DNA from: Granulicella sapmiensis
Lineage (GTDB): Bacteria > Acidobacteriota > Terriglobia > Terriglobales > Acidobacteriaceae
NCBI GenBank assembly: GCA_026225395.1
Contig: JAMFSR010000024.1
Span: forward strand, 1-64,000
Reading direction: 5' to 3'
Length of the DNA: 64,000 bases
Shown here: positions 17,594 to 24,834 of the stretch, piece by piece
How the letters are laid out: each line of letters starts with the position of its first letter
How positions within the stretch are numbered: the stretch's first letter is position 1
Translations under genes and position numbers: made by a program
The notes under the pieces: model-generated
The model's database searches: none
What the model was told of the DNA's origin: nothing
What the model saw: the letters and a program-made list of their open reading frames with translations, nothing else

Positions 17594-17806
17594 CTATGCA
17601 GCAGCAGCAGCAAGATCGTTCTTTGTCAGAATGAAGGTGCCCGATGCCGTTTGAATCACTGCTTCGCCTTTCTTCTCAATATCGGCAGCTACGGTGGTCA
17701 TGTGCTCGTTGAGATATTCCAAAACTTCACGACGTGCCTGAGCGCGGTCGAAGGGCTTATTGCCTTCCATCAAAGTCAGTAGGTTTTCAATCTGAATGCC
17801 GCCCAT
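17594..17806 (-). CDS. Small hypothetical protein, first gene of the cassette
   Basis: 70 residues; ATG 17806 has GGAG at a good distance. Sequence begins MGGIQIENLLTLMEGNKPFD and contains RREVLEYLNEHMTTVAADIE, a probable amphipathic helix, then a short beta hairpin (GEAVIQTASGTFILTKNDLA). No family recognised. Size, leading position and 3-base spacing to the membrane protein gene would suit an antitoxin, immunity or accessory role, but nothing in the sequence proves it. Confidence 0.6.
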   Translation of the reverse strand: MGGIQIENLLTLMEGNKPFDRAQARREVLEYLNEHMTTVAADIEKKGEAVIQTASGTFILTKNDLAAAAA

Positions 17807-17841
17807 ATTGCTTTCTCCAGCACCGCGAGGTGCCTTCTGTT

Positions 17842-17859
17842 AGACGTCGCGAGACGTCG
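17842..17859. promoter_or_regulatory. Tandem AGACGTCG sites upstream of the cassette
   Basis: AGACGTCG at 17842-17849 and again at 17852-17859, each with the self-complementary core GACGTC, one helical turn apart and 36-53 bases upstream of the ATG at 17806. The geometry suits cooperative binding of a dimeric regulator on one DNA face. Confidence 0.4.
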
Positions 17860-18138
17860 AAACGCACTGCAAAATAAATGTTTCGTCGCTTGGTGAACCA
17901 TCCTACGGTTCACGGGTCGGCGGTTGCAAGAAAAATTTCTGCCCTCCAATAACTATCTTACGTCTCTTCCCGTTACAGGAATATTCATTTGAGTGCATTG
18001 TCTCAGTGGCTGTGGAAGAAGTCGGGTGGCCCCACGTCTCGGTTTTGAGATGGGACACCACAAATTTCGTAGGATACCCACCCCCGGTACCCACGTCCAC
18101 TCAGCGCCCAGAGACGCGCCCTCATCACAGCCTAAGGC

Positions 18139-18171
18139 GAAGCCCTAGGAAAACAACCGCGCCGCAGGCGC
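18139..18171 (+). repeat. Direct repeat, left copy, flanking the DUF4160/DUF2442 pair
   Basis: 33-bp sequence starting GAAGCCCTAGGAAAACAACC. It matches 18933-18964 with one substitution and one single-base gap. The two copies bracket 18316-18895. Confidence 0.7.
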
Positions 18172-18315
18172 TACCACTCTGCCGAAGAACCGGGCCCCTG
18201 TGAGCCGCTTTTGCTCACAGGGTGGTAACGCCGGAGTGAAGCCGCAGGCGCAGCCCTGAGCGAAGTCGAACGGGCCAACCTGCCTTCCTCAAACCCACCC
18301 CAAATCCCCGAGGCG

Positions 18316-18648
18316 CTAAGCCGCCACAGCGCTCGACTCTCTCCGCCACCGATACTCCAGAAAAGTCGCCAAATCAAGCCCATCATCCAGCCGCGGCCAG
18401 TAGACTGCCGTCGCGGGCTGTAGCAGAACCAGGTCCTCAGCCTGTTCTTCGGTCGCCTGCTTCAACTCTCCAAGCTCTTCGCGTGGAACAAGCAGCCGAC
18501 GCCCATCCGTCAGCTTCATCTCGAGATACTGTCCGTCCTTGTGATACTTCGCGAACGCGATGTAAGGTCCATCCGGCGCATTCTTGGCCGCTTCCATGGC
18601 GGCGTCGACCATCACTTCGAGTTCTTCATCGCTAATTTTTTGAGCCAT
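18316..18648 (-). CDS. DUF2442 domain protein
   Basis: About 110 residues from ATG 18648 (GGGAG upstream). The core GQYLEMKLTDGRRLLVPREE followed by a helix, then VYWPRLDDGLDLATFLEYRW, is the typical DUF2442 pattern (W-x-x-L-D-D/E-D/G-x-x-L at the end). DUF2442 proteins are commonly encoded next to DUF4160 proteins, as here, in small modules often listed as putative toxin-antitoxin pairs; the biochemical role is not established. The start overlaps the upstream gene by 17 bases, indicating translational coupling. Confidence 0.8.
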   Translation of the reverse strand: MAQKISDEELEVMVDAAMEAAKNAPDGPYIAFAKYHKDGQYLEMKLTDGRRLLVPREELGELKQATEEQAEDLVLLQPATAVYWPRLDDGLDLATFLEYRWRRESSAVAA

Positions 18649-18895
18649 GCGTTTTCTCCCAAAGTTCATGCAGTTCTTCTGCATAATCAGCCGCGGTTCT
18701 AAGAATTTTTCGAACATCGTTCCGCTTTGCATTATCGGGTGTAACCACATCCGCGCGGTTCGACTTGATGGCCCGGCCATCCGGCAACAAATCGATAATC
18801 ACTGTTGTGCCGGCATAACGTCCATGCACATGTGGGGGCAGATGATCATGAGAAAACGAAATGAACCACACGCCGTCGAAAGTCTTCGAACCCAC
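18632..18895 (-). CDS. DUF4160 domain protein
   Basis: 87 residues from GTG 18895. The family signature is clear: VWFISFSHDHLPPHVHGRYA followed by VIIDLLPDG and a C-terminal helix (ADYAEELHELWEKTHG). DUF4160/DUF2442 gene pairs are widespread and mobile. The N-terminus is slightly shorter than usual (no MPTI..G preamble), so either the start is unusual or a few residues were lost. Together with the DUF2442 gene it forms one unit lying between direct repeats. Confidence 0.82.
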   Translation of the reverse strand: MGSKTFDGVWFISFSHDHLPPHVHGRYAGTTVIIDLLPDGRAIKSNRADVVTPDNAKRNDVRKILRTAADYAEELHELWEKTHGSKN

Positions 18896-18932
18896 ATTTT
18901 TACTTTACACCGGCGGGTACTGAGTGAAACAG

Positions 18933-18964
18933 GAAGCCCTGGGAAAACAACCGCGCGCAGGCGC
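18933..18964 (+). repeat. Direct repeat, right copy, flanking the DUF4160/DUF2442 pair
   Basis: 32 bp matching 18139-18171 in the same orientation. It lies 37 bases upstream of the DUF4160 start codon, between this module and the HxlR gene. Confidence 0.7.
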
Positions 18965-19000
18965 AACGATCGAAATCGCCTTCTTCAACCGGCCCACAAA

Positions 19001-19402
19001 TCACTTCGCGTCATACCGCGCCTGCGCCTCAACAAATCGTCCCACATTCGCGGTCGCCCACTGCCACAGCGGATGCACCTGTTCCAGCATCTCCATACCA
19101 AGCTCCGTAATGGCATACTCCACCCGCGGTGGCACCTCGGCAAACACCACGCGCGTCACCAATCCATCGCGCTCCAGTTGTCGCAGCGTCTTCGTCAGCG
19201 ACTTCTGACTCACGCCCTCCACCTGTTCCATCACCCGCGAAAAACGCATCGGCGCGCCCGCTTCGGCGAGCACGGCCATCGTCCACAGCGTCCACTTCTC
19301 CGCCATCTGCGTCACGATCGTCCGCGCCAAAGTCTCATGCCCCGGCTCCATCACCTCACAGGCCGCATTCGTCTCTGCCCAATCAATCCGCTTCTTTTTC
19401 AT
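19001..19402 (-). CDS. HxlR-family winged-helix regulator
   Basis: 133 residues, starting MKKKRIDWAETNAAC. The HxlR pattern is complete: a cysteine near the N-terminus (C15), MAEKWTLWTMAVLAEAGAPM, the recognition helix region FSRVMEQVEGVSQKSLTKTL, and RQLERDGLVTRVVFAEVPPR wing. Some members (YodB, HypR) sense thiol-reactive compounds through this cysteine. Divergent from a short-chain dehydrogenase gene 74 bases away, its probable target; an inverted repeat lies between them. Confidence 0.92.
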   Translation of the reverse strand: MKKKRIDWAETNAACEVMEPGHETLARTIVTQMAEKWTLWTMAVLAEAGAPMRFSRVMEQVEGVSQKSLTKTLRQLERDGLVTRVVFAEVPPRVEYAITELGMEMLEQVHPLWQWATANVGRFVEAQARYDAK

Positions 19403-19442
19403 GGTTACCTCAAGGTGCGTACAGCACAATTAAGTACCTTAT

Positions 19443-19463
19443 TGCCAATGGATACTATTGGCA
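19443..19463. promoter_or_regulatory. Candidate HxlR operator between divergent genes
   Basis: TGCCAAT (19443-19449) and its exact reverse complement ATTGGCA (19457-19463) around a 7-base spacer, 13 bases before the start of the dehydrogenase gene and 40 bases from the HxlR start. Confidence 0.5.
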
Positions 19464-19476
19464 GCATACTGCATGC

Positions 19477-20433
19477 ATGGCTATAAATACGAACTCGAAA
19501 TTCACCGCAAACGACGTTCCCCAACAGCAAGGCCGCCGCGCCCTCATCACCGGAGCGAACTCCGGTATCGGCTTTGAAGCCGCACTGGAGCTCGCCCGCC
19601 ACGGCGCTGAGGTCATCCTTCCCGCGCGCACCCTCGATAAAGCCAACGACGCCATCGCGCGCATTCGCCGCGATGTGCCCAACGCAAAACTCACACCCGC
19701 CATCCTCGATCTCGCCTCACTCGCCAGCGTCCGCGCCTTCGCCGCATTCATCGTCACCAACTTCCCCGGCCAATCGCTCGACCTGCTCATCAACAACGCC
19801 GGCGTCATGGGTATCCCGAATCGGGAACTTACCGTCGACGGCTACGAGCGCCAGTTCGCCACCAACTACCTCGGCCCATTCGCTCTCACCGCATTGTTAT
19901 TCCCACATCTCAAGCCACAGCCGGGAACGCGCATCGTCGTCGTCGCCAGCGCCATCGCGAACCAGGGCAAGATCGCATTCGACAACCTCCAGGCCGAGCG
20001 CAACTACAACCCCATGTTCGGCGCCTACGCGCAATCCAAACTCGCCGACCTCATCTTCCAGCAGGAACTCCAGCGCCGGCTCACTGCCGCAGGTTCACCC
20101 ATCCTCAGCACAGGAGCACACCCCGGCTACGCCATCACCAACCTGCAATCCAGCGGCCCGCAAGGCCAGGAGCAGCTTCTGTTCCGCATCATGGCGGCGA
20201 TTCTCAAACCCCTCGCTTCACAGGACGCCCACAACGGCGCACTCCCCACGCTCTACGCCGCCACCTCACCCAGCGTCACTCCGGGCGGCTATTACGGCCC
20301 CAGCGGATTCCAGGAACTCAAAGGCTATCCCGTCCCCGCAAAGATCTGCCCCGCCGCCAAAGACCTAGCCCTAGCAAAACGCCTCTGGACAGAAACCGAA
20401 AAACTAACCGGTGTCACCTTCAACATCTCCTAA
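19477..20433 (+). CDS. Short-chain dehydrogenase/reductase
   Basis: 318-residue NAD(P)-dependent oxidoreductase with a Rossmann fold. Cofactor motif ALITGANSGIGFEAALELA (TGxxxGxG), structural motif LLINNAGVMG (NNAG), catalytic serine region VVVASAIANQG and YAQSK (YxxxK). The later HPGY and GYYGP stretches fit the retinol-dehydrogenase/protochlorophyllide-reductase-like subgroup. ATG 19477 begins MAINTNSKFTAND; the open frame further upstream overlaps the HxlR gene and is ignored. Divergent HxlR regulator suggests induction by a small reactive substrate such as a quinone or aldehyde, which this enzyme could reduce. Confidence 0.9.
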   Translation: MAINTNSKFTANDVPQQQGRRALITGANSGIGFEAALELARHGAEVILPARTLDKANDAIARIRRDVPNAKLTPAILDLASLASVRAFAAFIVTNFPGQSLDLLINNAGVMGIPNRELTVDGYERQFATNYLGPFALTALLFPHLKPQPGTRIVVVASAIANQGKIAFDNLQAERNYNPMFGAYAQSKLADLIFQQELQRRLTAAGSPILSTGAHPGYAITNLQSSGPQGQEQLLFRIMAAILKPLASQDAHNGALPTLYAATSPSVTPGGYYGPSGFQELKGYPVPAKICPAAKDLALAKRLWTETEKLTGVTFNIS

Positions 20434-20543
20434 AGATTCCTCAACCCTGTAACGGAACTCCAGCTTCAAAGCCGGCCAGACTTGACAAAACCCAGCCCCG
20501 GAAACCCCACCAGCTCGCACACTCAGTCCCGGCGGACTTCCAC

Positions 20544-20612
20544 AAGTCCACCCTTAACTCTTTTGCCCTCCGGACTTTGAGCCAAAAAGTAGGGGAGGGG
20601 AGGGGAGGGGGG
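20544..20612 (+). repeat. Dispersed AAGTCC...GGACTT / poly-G element, copy 1
   Basis: AAGTCC at 20544-20549 and GGACTT at 20572-20577 can pair; they are followed by AAAAA and then four G4-type runs separated by single A (20592-20612). A related copy lies at 31982-32040. The G-runs on the + strand could form a G-quadruplex. It stands upstream of the next gene. Confidence 0.6.
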
Positions 20613-20666
20613 CACCCAGCAACCGCGATAGAATCGGAAAACACTCGCAGCCCGAAAGGATTCCGC

Positions 20667-21038
20667 ATGACCCGTCTACTCGCCTCGACACTTCTTTTCG
20701 CCGCCGCCGTCGCCACCGACCCCATCGCTACCGGCACCTGGACCATCACAGGCGACGTGCAGGGTTATCCCGTCACCGAAAGCTGCGTCCTCACCCAGAC
20801 CGACGCCACCCTGGCCGGTACCTGCACCGACTCCGGCAAAGTAGCCCGGGCCGCCACCGGCACCGTCGCAGACAAAACCATCACCATAGTCCACCCCAGC
20901 GAGTACAACGGCGACCCGCTCACCCTCACCTTCAAAGGTACGCTCGACGACTCCGGTACGCTCAAGGGCACCATAGACGTCTACCCGCTGGAGTATCAGG
21001 GCACGTTCTCTGCTGCCAAAACAGCTGCAAAACCTTAA
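20667..21038 (+). CDS. Small secreted hypothetical protein
   Basis: 123 residues from ATG 20667 (AAAGGA upstream). Signal peptide LLASTLLFAAAVAT, then a beta-rich domain: ATGTWTITGDVQGYPVTESC, LTQTDATLAGTCTDSGK, LTFKGTLDDSGTLKGTIDV. The alternating pattern resembles small extracellular beta-barrel or lipocalin-like proteins with one disulfide (the two Cys are 16 residues apart). No specific function. A very strong terminator follows. Confidence 0.75.
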   Translation: MTRLLASTLLFAAAVATDPIATGTWTITGDVQGYPVTESCVLTQTDATLAGTCTDSGKVARAATGTVADKTITIVHPSEYNGDPLTLTFKGTLDDSGTLKGTIDVYPLEYQGTFSAAKTAAKP

Positions 21039-21054
21039 AAGAATCGTCAAACCA

Positions 21055-21105
21055 GGCCGAAACCGCGAAACCGCCTAAGGGCGGTTTCGCGGTTTCGGCC
21101 TTTCT
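21055..21105 (+). terminator. 21-bp perfect-stem terminator
   Basis: Bases 21055-21075 (beginning GGCCGAAACCGCG) are exactly complementary to 21080-21100 with a TAAG loop, followed by TTTCT. An unusually long stem, itself made of a repeated CGAAACCGC unit. Confidence 0.92.
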
Positions 21106-21143
21106 CCCCGGAAAGACAACTTCGAATCTTTCTTGCTGTAAAC

Positions 21144-21209
21144 TTGCGCAACGAAATTTGCGGGCTTGTGCCGCGTGTGAAACACGGCTATAAAAAAAGA
21201 GTTGCGCAA
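21144..21209. promoter_or_regulatory. Two TTGCGCAA palindromes upstream of mrpFG-like genes
   Basis: The 8-base palindrome TTGCGCAA occurs at 21144-21151 and 21202-21209, in the ~220-base leader before the first gene of the pair. Possible regulator sites; no direct proof. Confidence 0.3.
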
Positions 21210-21322
21210 TTGCAACCAAACTTATCGATAATCGTTCCAATCCACTCAGGAAGCTGCCGCGTTCTTTGCTTCGGGGCCTAGTAACTGCTTTCGTCCTTCA
21301 AAGAAAAATCAGGAGCTCCAAT

Positions 21323-21574
21323 ATGAACCTCTGGCTCGCAGCGAGCGTAGGTTTATCCCTTGCTTTACTTCCGTGCGCATTCATCTGTGTCAGCACCTCG
21401 CCGGAGCGTCGACTCGTCGGCATCCAGATGACGGGTCTGCTGCTGACTATCCTCTTCGTAGCCATCACCCTTGCCTGCGGGTATCTACCCTTTCTCGATG
21501 TCGCGGGCGCCCTCGCGCTCTGCGCATACGGTGGCGGTCTGTTCTACGCACGCTCCATGGAGAAGCACTCGTGA
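21323..21574 (+). CDS. MrpF/MnhF-like antiporter subunit
   Basis: 83 residues from ATG 21323 (AGGAG 8 bases upstream), three membrane helices. It matches the small F subunit of Mrp multi-subunit Na+/H+ antiporters: SPERRLVGIQMTGLLLTILF, then GYLPFLDVAGALALCAYGGG (the FLDVA..LAL pattern) and YARSMEK. It overlaps the next gene by four bases (GTGA). No mrpA-E genes are in the window, so the pair may be an orphan or partner a distant set. Confidence 0.75.
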   Translation: MNLWLAASVGLSLALLPCAFICVSTSPERRLVGIQMTGLLLTILFVAITLACGYLPFLDVAGALALCAYGGGLFYARSMEKHS

Positions 21575-21963
21575 CCCCGCATAATCTGCTCGAAGCCATC
21601 CTCCTTGCCGGAATCGTCGCTTCCTGCTGGATCGGTGTTATCGGCATGTTGCGCATGCGCGTTCCCATGCAGGCGTTGGATTATCTTTCGCTGCCCGCTT
21701 GCAGCGGTTCCATATTGCTGGTCGCCGCCGTCTTCGTACATACAGGGTCCAGCTCCGCTGCATGGAAGACTGTGGCTATTTGCCTGGTTCTGCTGGCGAT
21801 CAACTCCATCGTCATCCATGCCACTGCAAGAGCGCTGCGCAGCAGGGAAAGCGGCTACTGGAAGTTGTTGCCCGGCGATGGCGCAGAGTTTGTCCCCGCC
21901 GGCTCCCGCGGCCCAAACTACAGATACGATCAAGTTGTGACCGCCCGGCCGAGGAAAGTCTAA
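21571..21963 (+). CDS. MrpG/MnhG-like antiporter subunit
   Basis: 130 residues from GTG 21571. Three hydrophobic helices; the first half carries the MnhG hallmark WIGVIGMLRMRVPMQALDYL (G-x-x-G-M/L-L-R-x-x-x-x) and the third helix ICLVLLAINSIVIHATARAL matches the PVATH-ARA end of MnhG. The C-terminal ~35-residue tail (SRESGYWKLLPGDGAEFVPA) is longer than in usual MrpG. Its stop codon overlaps that of the convergent GGDEF/EAL gene. Confidence 0.72.
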   Translation: MTPHNLLEAILLAGIVASCWIGVIGMLRMRVPMQALDYLSLPACSGSILLVAAVFVHTGSSSAAWKTVAICLVLLAINSIVIHATARALRSRESGYWKLLPGDGAEFVPAGSRGPNYRYDQVVTARPRKV

Positions 21964-24590
21964 ACACCCGAGGTCGCAGCGAGTTCCAGAGTCTGCTTTC
22001 TAGCTACGCTTTCCAGTCTTTTTTTGGACTCAACGATCCGTTCAACCACTTCATCCATCGGCATTGGACGGCCGAAGAGGTATCCCTGCGCTTCATCGCA
22101 GTGCCGCCGCGCCAGAAACGCCGCTTGCTCTTCGGTCTCCACACCCTCGGCAACTACCTTCATCCGCAGCCCGTGCGCCATCGCGATCACGGTGCGCACA
22201 ATGGAGGCCGCGTTGGAATCATGCGGGCACTTCGCGATAAAGCTGCGATCGATCTTCAGGCGATCGACTTTATACTCAAGGATGTACTTGAAGCTCGAAA
22301 AACCTGTACCGAAATCGTCGATTGCGATCCGGACACCGAGTTCCCGCAGCCTGCCCAGCGCCAGCGAGGTTTCCGTCGAACTGATCATCAGGGTGTACTC
22401 CGTGATCTCGAGTTCGAGGTCCTTTGCCGCCAGTCCCGACTCCTGCAGCGCGTTCTCTACCATTTCCGCCAGGTTGCTCTGCAGGAACTGCCGTGGAGAA
22501 AGGTTGATGGCCACCGTAAACCGGTGTCCTATCCGCTCCTGCATCTGCCGTGTTTCCTGGCAGGCGCGCCGAAGCACCCACTGCCCGATCGGCAGAATCA
22601 ATCCGCAATCTTCGGCAGCAGGGATAAAGTCGGCCGGCGAAACCAACCCGCGTCCCGGATGGTTCCACCGGAGCAGCGCTTCAATGCCGACGATCTCGCC
22701 TGTCTTGCAGTTCACCTGCGGCTGGTAAACGACGTACATTTCATTCTTCTCGAGGGCATGCCGCAGGTCCGTCTCAAGCTCCAGGCGGTCCGCGTTTGCC
22801 TCCAGCATCGTGTCTGAAAATACCTGGTAGGAGTTCCGTCCGCTGTCCTTGGCGGCATACATGGCAGCGTCGGCGTTGCGCAGCAGCGAAACGGGATCCG
22901 CGCCCCAGTCCGGGTACACGCAAACCCCCACGCTTGCGGTCACACTGATCTCGCGCCCTGCAACATGGACCGGCAGCTGCACCTTTTCCAGGATGCGGTT
23001 CACACAGCGCAGCGTATCCACTCGCGTGCCGGAGTTGGGCATCAACACCACAAACTCGTCACCGCCTACGCGCGCTACCGTGTCCGTTTTCCGCACCGCG
23101 GAAAGCAACCGCTCAGAGATCGTGATCAACAATTCATCGCCGGCCTGGTGGCCAAGCGAATCGTTGATTCGCTTGAAGTGATCGACATCGACCATCACAA
23201 TCGAAATCTGCTGGTCCAGCGCCTTCGCCCGCTCAATCGCTTCGCCCATCCGCTGGCTCAGCATCATCCGGTTCGGCAGCCTGGTCAGCGCATCATGGTG
23301 CGCCAGGAACGAGATGGAGTCGCTCAGTCTCTTGCGCTCGGAGATATCGAACGCCACAGCCAGGTAGCCCGTGATTTCGTTCTCCGCACCGCGCAAAACC
23401 GTCAGCGCAAGATGCACCGCGATGCGGCTGCCGTCTTTGCAGATGTAGGTCCACTCGCTCTCGTTGCTCTTGCGTTGCCGCAGCGTCGCCGTCAGGGTCT
23501 CGAAGCCTGCAATGACGGGTATGCCCGTTTCTTCGCTCATCGCAAACGAGCGCGCACTCAGCTCCGCGTTGTCATGCAGAATTACGATGGAGTGCTTGCC
23601 CGTCAGCTCATGCCGGCGATACTTCGTCAGCTGCTCGGCAGCGCTGTTCATGGCGGTGATAATCCCCGTTGCCCCTATCGCGATGATGCTGAACGGCGCA
23701 TCCTCAATCAGCGACTGCGAAAAACGGTTCAGCTCTTCAATGCGTTTCTGCCGTTCGCGTTCTAAGGACAGATCGTGCAGCATGATGGCGATGCCGCCGT
23801 GGATCTGTACGGCCTTCATCGTGCACCACATGCCCGTTCCATCCGGGCCAATGTCCTTGATTTCGCCCATGTAAGGAACGTCCGTTACCGTCACCTGGCG
23901 CAGAAGATCAAGGATCCCGTTGGTGCGAATCTGCGGCAGAACATCGGTAAGGTGCTTGCCTACTAGATCTTCATTCCTTCGCTGCAGCAGCTTCTCAGCG
24001 TGGGAGTTCACAAACGTAAAACGAAAGTCGACGATCCTGTGCAACCCGCTGTACACACTTTCCATCAGGCAAAAGCTTTCGCCGGTGTTTTCCGCCAACG
24101 TCACGAACTTCTCGTGCTCCGCACTCGCTGTGAGCCCAAAGTCGGCGATCTTCTGAATGAAAGGAATCAGCAACGCGATACTACAGGCGATCAGCACCGA
24201 AACCACAGCGCTGGTCAGCGCATATCTCGATTCGCCGCCGGGAAGATAGCTGTGGACCTGAGTCACGTCGATCAGACGCTTCGCACATACCGTGACCACG
24301 ATCAACCCAAGGAGGTAGCCTGTCGTACCGAACGAAATCTGCTGCCGCAATTTCCACGCCGCACGTGCCAGCACAAAGCACGCAAACAGGCATGCCGTCA
24401 TCGCGATTAGGTCAGAGGCCGTTTTGATGAACCGCAGCGAAACCGCCGGCGCTACAACCGGCGCAGATGTCACACCTTCCACCATCACCCAGCGGGAGTG
24501 AGCTTCATACCCGAGAAACAGAGCGCACACCATCGTCACGAGTCCGACCACGACCGCCCTGTGCTTCTGCAGGAAAACGCCCAAATGCAT
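21960..24590 (-). CDS. Membrane PAS-PAS-GGDEF-EAL cyclic-di-GMP signalling protein
   Basis: 876 residues. N-terminal membrane region with about four helices (12-30, 58-78, 84-103, 122-142), then two PAS domains (~160-275 and ~290-415; FRFTFVNSHAEKLL, SIIAIGATGIITAMNSAAEQL, IAVHLALTVLRGAENEITGY), a GGDEF domain (~425-585; HDALTRLPNRMML, ARVGGDEFVVLM) and an EAL domain (~600-855; VGIEALLRWNHP, EITEY, IDDFGTGFSSF, DRSFIAK, VVAEGVET). Both active-site signatures are intact, so it could make or destroy c-di-GMP depending on the PAS input. Transcribed alone, tail-to-tail with the mrpG-like gene (4-base overlap). Confidence 0.94.
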   Translation of the reverse strand: MHLGVFLQKHRAVVVGLVTMVCALFLGYEAHSRWVMVEGVTSAPVVAPAVSLRFIKTASDLIAMTACLFACFVLARAAWKLRQQISFGTTGYLLGLIVVTVCAKRLIDVTQVHSYLPGGESRYALTSAVVSVLIACSIALLIPFIQKIADFGLTASAEHEKFVTLAENTGESFCLMESVYSGLHRIVDFRFTFVNSHAEKLLQRRNEDLVGKHLTDVLPQIRTNGILDLLRQVTVTDVPYMGEIKDIGPDGTGMWCTMKAVQIHGGIAIMLHDLSLERERQKRIEELNRFSQSLIEDAPFSIIAIGATGIITAMNSAAEQLTKYRRHELTGKHSIVILHDNAELSARSFAMSEETGIPVIAGFETLTATLRQRKSNESEWTYICKDGSRIAVHLALTVLRGAENEITGYLAVAFDISERKRLSDSISFLAHHDALTRLPNRMMLSQRMGEAIERAKALDQQISIVMVDVDHFKRINDSLGHQAGDELLITISERLLSAVRKTDTVARVGGDEFVVLMPNSGTRVDTLRCVNRILEKVQLPVHVAGREISVTASVGVCVYPDWGADPVSLLRNADAAMYAAKDSGRNSYQVFSDTMLEANADRLELETDLRHALEKNEMYVVYQPQVNCKTGEIVGIEALLRWNHPGRGLVSPADFIPAAEDCGLILPIGQWVLRRACQETRQMQERIGHRFTVAINLSPRQFLQSNLAEMVENALQESGLAAKDLELEITEYTLMISSTETSLALGRLRELGVRIAIDDFGTGFSSFKYILEYKVDRLKIDRSFIAKCPHDSNAASIVRTVIAMAHGLRMKVVAEGVETEEQAAFLARRHCDEAQGYLFGRPMPMDEVVERIVESKKRLESVARKQTLELAATSGV

Positions 24591-24668
24591 TGTCTTGAAT
24601 CTCCGGGAGAGGTGAGGCTTTCTACAAGACCCGAACAGCAGGCAAAATTAGTCCATGTAGACGTTAAC

Positions 24669-24777
24669 ACCAATTGGTCACTAATAGATTGGTATTTAGG
24701 TAACCTTTAGGTGGTTACTGGTAATTCTTTTGTTGTAGATACAAGATTTAGCGTTCACTGGTGAATCTCGGGTAACC
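24669..24777. promoter_or_regulatory. Cluster of short palindromes between divergent genes
   Basis: The A/T-rich gap 24591-24834 between the GGDEF/EAL gene and the next gene holds ACCAATTGGT (24669-24678), AGGTAACCT (24698-24706), a nearby GGTTACTGGTAA and GGGTAACC (24770-24777). Repeated GGTAACC palindromes suggest a regulator-binding region; no coding frame is convincing. Confidence 0.35.
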
Positions 24778-24834
24778 AATCACATCACCGCTCGTCCTAT
24801 GTGTGTCATCTCGACACCTATTGATTGAGCGTGC

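Larger units (their letters stand above)
17807..18315. other. Repeat-rich intergenic region without a gene
   Basis: No convincing ORF in ~500 bases. It holds: two copies of AGACGTCG exactly 10 bases apart (17842-17849 and 17852-17859) just upstream of the three-gene cassette; a hairpin GTGAACC/GGTTCAC at 17893-17913; a bulged hairpin CCCA..TCTC/GAGA..TGGG around 18031-18054; a hairpin CTGTGAGC/GCTCACAG near 18197-18221; and a 33-bp sequence at 18139-18171 that recurs at 18933. Confidence 0.6.

Noticed and set aside
17807..18315. Possible CRISPR or tRNA in the repeat-rich gap
   Set aside because: Repeats are not regularly spaced and no cloverleaf or TTCGA T-loop could be drawn; they are unrelated short hairpins.
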